64,000 nucleotides of DNA from Rhinopithecus roxellana (taxonomy: Eukaryota > Chordata > Mammalia > Primates > Cercopithecidae): contig NC_044554.1 in NCBI RefSeq assembly GCF_007565055.1, positions 138,755,463-138,819,462 on the forward strand, read 5' to 3'. The notes beneath the pieces were generated by a model. The model made no database searches. It was not told where the DNA came from and worked only from the letters and a program-made list of their open reading frames with translations. This document shows, piece after piece, positions 58,438 to 64,000 of the stretch. The first letter of the stretch is position 1, and each line of letters starts with the position of its first letter. Made by a program: the position numbers and the translations under genes.

Positions 58438-59254
58438 AAATTTGTACTGAGAGTGGATGTTGCTGTAAAGGTACCTGAAAATTTAGAAGTGGCTTTGGAA
58501 CTGGGTAACAGGCAGAAGTTAGAAGAGTTTGGAGGGCTCAGAAAAATATAGGAAGATAAGGGAAAGTTTGGAACTTCTTGAGACTTGTTAAGTGGTTGTA
58601 ACCAAAATGCTGATAGAAATATGAATAGTGAAATTCAGGCTGAAGACGTCTCAGATGGAAATGAGGAACTTACTGAGAACTGGAGCAAAGGTCACCCATG
58701 TTATGCCTTAACAATGAACTCGGCTGCCTTTTGTCCATGCCCTAGGAATCTGTGGAAGGCTGAACTTAAGAGTGATGACCTAGGGCAGGAGTCCCCAACC
58801 CATGGGCCATCGACGGGTACCAGTCTGTGGCCTGTTAGGAATCAGGCTGAATAGTAGGAGGTGAGCAGCATGTGAGCAAGCATTACCATGTGAGCTCTGC
58901 CTCCTATCAAATCAGTGGTGGCATTAGATTCTCATAGTAATGTGAACCCTATTGTGAACTCTGCATACAAGAGATCTAGGTTGTGTACTTCTTATGAGAA
59001 TCTAACGCCTGATCTGAGGTGGAACAGTTTCATCCAGAAATCATTCCCCCACCACCAGTTTGTGGAAAAAATGTCTTCCACAAAACTGGCCCCTGGTGCT
59101 AAAAAGGTTGAGGACTGCTCTCCTAGGGTATCTGGCAGAAGAAATTTCTAAGCAGCAAAGCATTTCAGATGTGACATGGTTGCTTCTAATAACCTATGTT
59201 TAGATGTGAGAGCAAAGATATAACTTAAAGTTGGAACTTTTAATTAAAAGGCAC
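58438..59254 (+). mobile_element. MaLR internal region with MER1 inside
   Basis: MST-internal text: GGCTTTGGAACTGGGTAACA, GGGAAAGTTTGGAACTTC, GAGGAACTTACTGAGAACTG. It is cut by MER1 at 58786 and resumes at 59129 with TATCTGGCAGAAGAAATTTC. MaLR internals encode no functional protein, and only about 480 bases survive here. Apparent frames at 58585-58854 and 58915-59151 are chance. Confidence 0.88.
58786..59120 (+). mobile_element. MER1 (hAT-Charlie) element, complete
   Basis: Starts CAGGAGTCCCCAACCCATGG and ends AAAAAGGTTGAGGACTGC, the MER1 terminal repeats. Inner landmarks GGCATTAGATTCTCATAG and TGAGAATCTAACGCCTGA are present. Flanking 8-base sites are ACCTAGGG (58778-58785) and TCCTAGGG (59121-59128), 7 of 8 identical. 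MER1 is non-autonomous. Confidence 0.93.
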
Positions 59255-59561
59255 TAGCTGGATGTGGTGGCTCACGCCTATAATCTCAGCACTTTGGGAG
59301 GCTGAGGCAGGTGGATCACGAGGTCAGGAGTTTGAGACCAGACTGGCCAAGATGGTGAAACCCCATCTCTACTAAAAATACAAAAATTAGCTGGGCACAG
59401 TGGCATGCGCCTGTAATCCCAGCTGCTTGGAAGGCTGAGGCAGGAGAATCTCTTGAACCTGGGAGGTGGAGATAGCAGTGAGCCGAGATCACGCCACTGC
59501 ACTCTAGCCTGGGTGACAGAGCGAGACTCCATCTCAAATAAAATAAAATAAAACAAAATAC
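59255..59561 (+). mobile_element. AluS inside the MaLR
   Basis: AGCTGGATGTGGTGGCTCACG to an (AAAAT)n-like tail. Full length. It separates MaLR internal sequence from the 3' LTR remnant. Confidence 0.94.
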
Positions 59562-59683
59562 TCCATGCTTTCTGTACTGCCTGTAGAACCATGAGCCAAA
59601 ACAAATCTCTTTTCTTTGTAAATGATTCATTCTCAAGGATTGTTTTTTTATAGCGGTGCAAATGGACTAACACAACAACAGCT
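59562..59683 (+). mobile_element. MST 3' LTR remnant
   Basis: CATGCTTTCTGTACTGCCTG, GAACCATGAGCCAAAACAAA, TCTTTTCTTTGTAAATG and CAAATGGACTAACACA are the last 120 bases of an MST LTR. The rest of the 3' LTR and part of the internal region were lost. Confidence 0.85.
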
Positions 59684-60778
59684 GTAGGTTAGTCCCCAAC
59701 TGGCTTAGGGTTTAAGGATAGACTTAAACTCTAAATTGATGCAATCAAAATGAGCCTTGGAAATCCTTACTGAAATGCTGGGAAATAATGTCTTCCTCTC
59801 TGATGGAGTCACAAGGACAACTGGTGACCATCTTGGGACTGCAGTGGAAAGTTATCAAGAATGTAACAACATCACAAGTAGACAGAAAAGAGAAACAGAA
59901 AGAAATCTATAGCTAATCGTATGGGCTTAGCTACCAGATCAAGCAGGTTTTACTTAAAGGCAGTCATATCTTGCTTTTTTTCAGTTGAATTAACACATTG
60001 CCTTTTCGTCCTTTTTTCCCCCCCTTTGCTTATGTTACTTGGGTGTTTGTTGGTTATAATCATTCTTAATATAGAGGACATTTAATAGACCTTAATGTAA
60101 TATTCTCCTATCCCAACACCTGAGAAAGAATTTTATATCCCCAGTTCATCCAACCTAACTCAAGAGCTAATTCTCCAGTGCTTGTATACAGGTCTTTTAA
60201 TAATAATAATAGATTATGTGAAAATGTGTTGGATACTTCAATAGAAAGTGAGAATGCAAGCAATGGATATATTTTTTCATCCTCTAAAATAATATAGGTA
60301 TCATTTGAATTTCTAAAGAAAAAATGTAGTTCAGTCTATCCATATAAGAAACAAGTAGGTAGGTAGTATCTTGTTTATGGGTGACCAGCACTGTATTTTA
60401 AAGATACTATAGTCTTCTCAGCCTCTTTGTTACAAATAAAAGCACTTCAACCATGTAACAATATTAAGATTTACAGTAAAGCCTCATAGTCAGTGCCTAT
60501 GCCTACTCAACAAATCTGGTGTTTGCTCCCAAGTGAGATAACCTTAAAATAATGTCATCTGTATAAGCAAGTTAATTATTTAAGGTGTTTAGAGCATGGT
60601 GGAAAAGCCGCAAAGGAAGCACCATCCTCTTAAGTAGACAAATTGGATATTATGTCCATGACTGCAAGCTCTTTATCAAAGCCTATTTGTACAAATTATA
60701 AACACTTCTACTGAGCATGTTTAGCTGGTTCTTGAACACTCAGAGAAAATTACAAGTGGGGGAATATTTGGGGAAGAT
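59684..60778. other. Unassigned DNA
   Basis: AT-rich, including a T/C-rich patch near 60000. No repeat family or gene recognised. Confidence 0.5.
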
Positions 60779-61070
60779 TCTTTTTTTTTTCTTTTTGGAG
60801 ACAGAGCCTTGCTCTGCCACCAAGGCTAGAGAACATTGGCACAGTTTTGGCTCACTGCCACCTCTGCCTCTGGGTTCAAGTGATTCTCTTGCCTCAGTCT
60901 CCCAAGTAGTTGGGATTACAAGCACATGCCATCATGCCCGGCCAATTTTTGTATTTGTAGTAGAGACAGGGTTTCACCATGTTGGCCTGGCTGCTCTCAA
61001 ACTCCTGACCTCATGTGATCCACCCGCTTTGGCCCCCCAAAGTGCTCAGATTATAAGTGTGAGCCTGGCC
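60779..61070 (-). mobile_element. AluJ, old copy
   Basis: GGAGACAGAGCCTTGCTCTG to a shortened end, GTGTGAGCCTGGCC. Many substitutions, with the AluJ-like TTGGCCTGGCTGCTCTC. Frames on both strands are Alu shadows. Confidence 0.9.
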
Positions 61071-61204
61071 TGGGGGTAGGGGGGATTTTAAAATTTGTGA
61101 ATAGTAAAACTATTTGGGGAAATATTTCAAATATTTCTGAATTCTAATAGAGCCAAGGAACATTACCAGACCTTTGAAAAGTCTAATAGGTCTCATCTTG
61201 AACA

Positions 61205-61320
61205 CCTCTATATTCAATTATTAAGCATTTACTTGGCATCTACTGTATACAAGGCATTCTACCAATCACTTTTGGATATAAGGGAAAAAGACAGAGTCCC
61301 TGACTTTAAGTCATTAAGAA
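61205..61320 (-). mobile_element. L2 3' end, minus strand
   Basis: CAATTATTAAGCATTTACTTGG, CATCTACTGTATACAAGGCA, TTCTACCAATCAC and AGTCCCTGACTTTAAGTC fit the reversed L2 tail. Confidence 0.7.
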
Positions 61321-61639
61321 AAAGCTACAGTTGTGTTCATCTCCATTTGGAAGGAAAGGGAACAAGCTCAATTAAAATGGCTCTTTTTTAAAAGTACAGT
61401 TACTGAAGAATAATTATTGAACTCTAAAGGAAAGTCAACTTTATCAAATGCATGGTTTCTCAACAATATTTGAGGTTTTGCAATATTTAAATAAATTATG
61501 CTGTACTTAATTTTTTCTGAAGAGGTAAAGGAATTTGGTAGTAAATATACATGCTCATATAAGACCGTTTATTGTTGGGCAAGGACTCTTTAAATATTCT
61601 TAGACTTATACTCCATGAACCACTTAAATCATACTCATG
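61321..61639. other. Unassigned DNA
   Basis: AT-rich spacer, no element recognised. Confidence 0.45.
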
Positions 61640-61762
61640 GCCTTGGTTTAAAAAAATTGAAATTTTAGAACCACAAACCATAAGGTCAGGCCTGATAATC
61701 TATATTTAAAATTATCCTCCTAAAAGATTCTTGGGCATATTAAAGCTTGAAAATCTCTGACG
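61640..61762 (-). mobile_element. MER5A-like fragment
   Basis: GGCCTGATAATCTATATTTAA, ATTCTTGGGCATATTAAAGC and TTGAAAATCTCTGACGTAGG resemble the second half of reversed MER5A. Weak but collinear. Confidence 0.5.
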
Positions 61763-61848
61763 TAGGTTATCCAGATGAGCAACATGTCCTCATCAACCTA
61801 CATGTTAATAGACAACTTAGAACATATCTACAAAAGACGTTAATATTT

Positions 61849-61911
61849 TTCTGCTTTAATCAATTTAAATTAAATTAAATTAAATTTTCTTTCTGCTTTA
61901 ATCATTTTAAT
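61849..61911. repeat. (AAATT)n flanked by a local duplication
   Basis: TCTGCTTTAATCA occurs at about 61849 and 61893, on either side of TTTAAATTAAATTAAATTAA, so the pentanucleotide array lies within a duplicated 44-base unit. Confidence 0.85.
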
Positions 61912-62188
61912 AAATTAAAGATGATTGTCCTGATTTTTCATAAAGGTTTTAGGGAGGCAATGTATTTGAAATACTACCAGTGTATCTTTTTAATCATATA
62001 ATTAATGTTTTCCCCATGTGCTGCCTCCTCTTCAAACACCTAGAATACTCTATCCTTATGAACCCAGGAGACAGATGTGATCACATAAAAAGTGAAAAAA
62101 AAAGTAACTTCTTTTTAATGATTTTTATATTTAAAAACTAATGTCCTTTAGGGGAATAAACCCAATCTTGGTTTAGAGTAGAATAAAT

Positions 62189-62340
62189 CAGTGGCTCTCA
62201 AATTTAGTATGCTTTAGAATCACATGGATAGCTTGTCAAATCATGGATTATGCTATCTCTTCCCCAATTTTAGAGTTTCTGATTCATAGGTGGGAGTATG
62301 GAACTTCTAACAAATTCTGGGTGATGCCAATTTTGCTTGC
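62189..62340 (+). mobile_element. MER5A element
   Basis: Begins with the terminal repeat CAGTGGCTCTCAAATTTAG, then TTTAGAATCACATGGATAGC, AGAGTTTCTGATTCATAGG and CTTCTAACAAATTCTGGGTG. The right terminal repeat is lost. Confidence 0.85.
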
Positions 62341-63744
62341 ATGGGAACTTTTTTTAAATTTAATAAATATTTGAAAATCTTGTGTTTGAGGAGGGTCAAG
62401 TTTCTTTTCCTCACCTCTGCAATTTTATACACCCCAGTACCTGATCGACAGAAAAAACTGCCCTAGCTGGGAGAGGGAAATGAGAGATAAAGTGATCAAA
62501 AGGAAGCAACAAAACCCAATATTTGTGAGAGCTGAGAGAGAAGTACACTCTCTGCCTTCAAGGACATAGTGAGACCTAGACTGGCTTCACAATGAGTCCA
62601 GGCGGATGGTTTTAGGCACAATCAGAGCATAGGTCATGCCCTAGGTTGGCATGGAGAATGCAACGTGATTTCCATCACCCAGAGCTTACCATTGTGGGCT
62701 AAACTATTTGGATCTGAAGAGGCCAGGTCACCGCCCACCAGCAAGATCTCCATGATGATATTCGAAAATGGATGTCTGAGGACTAAGATTGGTAAATAAG
62801 TGTGTCAGTAGATAACAGAAAAGACAATTGAGAACCAGATAGTTCCTCCCTCTCCAATCCTTTAAAACTAGGTGTGGATCGTGGAATTTAGAACTGACCT
62901 GGGAAAAGGGGGAATCCCAGATTGACTGAGATTAGATTTTTACCACTCCAGTAGTGGATATGGGTTTAGAACTAAAATAATTTTATAAAATTAAGTTTTA
63001 TTTCTTACACAACTGAGAAGTAAATTGAGAGCCACATCCACTACATAGTGATTACAATTTGAAGTAATGATGATGCACAATTGGTGTATTTCATGTCTGT
63101 TTTATTCTTTGACCAGTATTATTTTCTAAAATGATTATAGATTCATTAAAAGAGAAGAAATTAAATTTGAGATACCGAACTCTCCCCTTAAGTGATGTTT
63201 AGATAAAAATGCTTCATTTCATATCTACCTTTGCTGATAATGTGTCCTTTCTTTCATGTAATCTGTGAGTCTGTCTGCTACTCACATCTGAAATATTGTT
63301 TATAATAAAAACAAAGTAAGTCTAACGGAACAATACCACTCTTGCTTGCTCTCTTAGCATTTGGTCAAGCTGCAGTGGTTTCATTTTTAGAAGGAAATTA
63401 AAGCAAACATCAGCTTGTCTGTGCCACATGAAATAATTTTAACCTGCCTAAAATTACTTTAACCTGTGAAAATTTATGCAGAACATGTGTCTGTGTTTTG
63501 ATTTGTACTTCTGGTTGTCTAGGTTAAAGCCAAATTCACATCAACATATCTTTCATTTGCTGCAAGATTTCAAGATAAGAGATGAGAAAAAGAATTTGGA
63601 CTCTCTCTTTGTTGGCATGCAAATCAAAATGAGATATTCAGCAACTGACTCTAGAACCACAAAAATAGAAAACAACAATACAGTAAACCAATTCTAGGAG
63701 GAGACAAAATATCAAACTAAAAGTTAATATAGAAATAATTAAGG
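62341..63744. other. Unassigned DNA, first half of even composition
   Basis: 62390-62960 is less AT-rich (phrases such as GAGGCCAGGTCACCGCCC) and may be an unidentified LTR or older repeat. I find no LTR ends or frame to support it. The rest is AT-rich and featureless. Confidence 0.4.
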
Positions 63745-64000
63745 CAGCCAGGTGTGGTGGTTTATGCCTGTAATCTCAGCACTTTGGGAGGCCTGAGGCA
63801 GGCGGATCACCTGAGGTTGGCAGTTCAAGACCAGCCTAACCAACATGGAGAAACCCCGTCTCTACTAAAAGCAAAAAATTAGCTGGGCGTGGCAGCAAAT
63901 GCCTGTAATCCCAGCTACCTGGGAGGCTAAGGCAGGAGAATTGCTTGAACCTGGGTGGCGGAGGTTGTGGTGAGCTCAGATAGCGGCATTGCACTCCAGC
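63745..64000 (+). mobile_element. AluS, cut by the window end
   Basis: From GCCAGGTGTGGTGGTTTATG through CACCTGAGGTTGGCAGTTC to GCACTCCAGC at the last base. AluS-type diagnostic sites; the 3' tail lies beyond the window. Confidence 0.94.

Noticed and set aside
58585..59151. Frames of 89 and 78 codons in the MaLR/MER1 region
   Set aside because: The first crosses the MaLR-MER1 insertion boundary and the second is mostly MER1, so neither can be an ancestral coding unit.
58040..59690. CCAGC/ACAGC as the 5-base target duplication of the MaLR provirus
   Set aside because: The 3' LTR end is ambiguous and a 4-of-5 match of such short words is expected by chance.

Overview
The window looks like intergenic or intronic DNA from an Old World monkey (macaque, baboon or guenon type). 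Several Alu copies carry base changes I know from cercopithecid AluYR subfamilies: GGCTCAAGCC in the left arm, AACTAGCC before the right arm, and GAGATCCGGCCAC in the right monomer. The clearest are at 3084-3412 and 26435-26735. Other primate markers are L1PA, MST (MaLR) LTRs and MER1. I find no functional host protein-coding gene, no tRNA or rRNA gene, no CRISPR array, and nothing bacterial or viral apart from endogenous retroelement relics. Open frames of 60-174 codons fall in Alu, L1, LTR or low-complexity sequence, or look like chance frames in AT-rich DNA.

Layout. 1-7 kb: ancient MER5A and L1M fragments, two AluYR copies, and an old L1 ORF2 remnant with a younger L1 3' end nested in it. 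7-10 kb: L2 and MIR fossils, an LTR-like block and an Alu with a perfect 14-base target-site duplication. 10-14.5 kb: mostly unassigned AT-rich sequence. 14.5-18.7 kb: a young L1PA 3' end, then a HAL1-like element that keeps 5'UTR and ORF1 but lacks nearly all of ORF2. 18.7-23 kb: unassigned sequence with L2 and MER5A pieces. 23.1-23.5 kb: a 400-base polypyrimidine block. 23.55-32.26 kb: a nest in which an L1MA/MB-age L1 (minus strand) was split by an L1PA (24181-29150). That L1PA has its 5' end but lost about 2.1 kb of ORF2, and holds two further Alus; another Alu sits in its A-tail.

32.3-44 kb: mostly unassigned, with MER5A, Alu, an MST LTR, MIR, a hAT-type element (38532-39017) and an ERV LTR (about 40729-41572). 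44-46.2 kb: L1M, then L2 split by an MLT1 LTR, with the L2/MLT1 junction present twice. 46-52 kb: mostly unassigned, plus MIR and Alu. 52.27-53.5 kb: an L1 whose 5' part is inverted, the pattern of twin priming. 54-57 kb: MIR fragments and unassigned sequence. 57-59.7 kb: L1ME 3' end, then a MaLR (MST) element with 5' LTR, internal region, a MER1 transposon and an Alu inside, and a 3' LTR remnant. 60-64 kb: old Alu, L2, MER5A copies, unassigned DNA and an Alu cut by the window edge.

No genes here work together; the content is a stratigraphy of retrotransposons. The best leads are structural: the RT-less L1PA with an in-frame junction, the twin-primed L1, the duplicated L2/MLT1 junction, two perfect short hairpins, and microsatellites seeded at one L1 site twice. 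I see no previously undescribed biological system. Family names are recalled from consensus sequences by eye and need a RepeatMasker run to fix subfamilies and edges.
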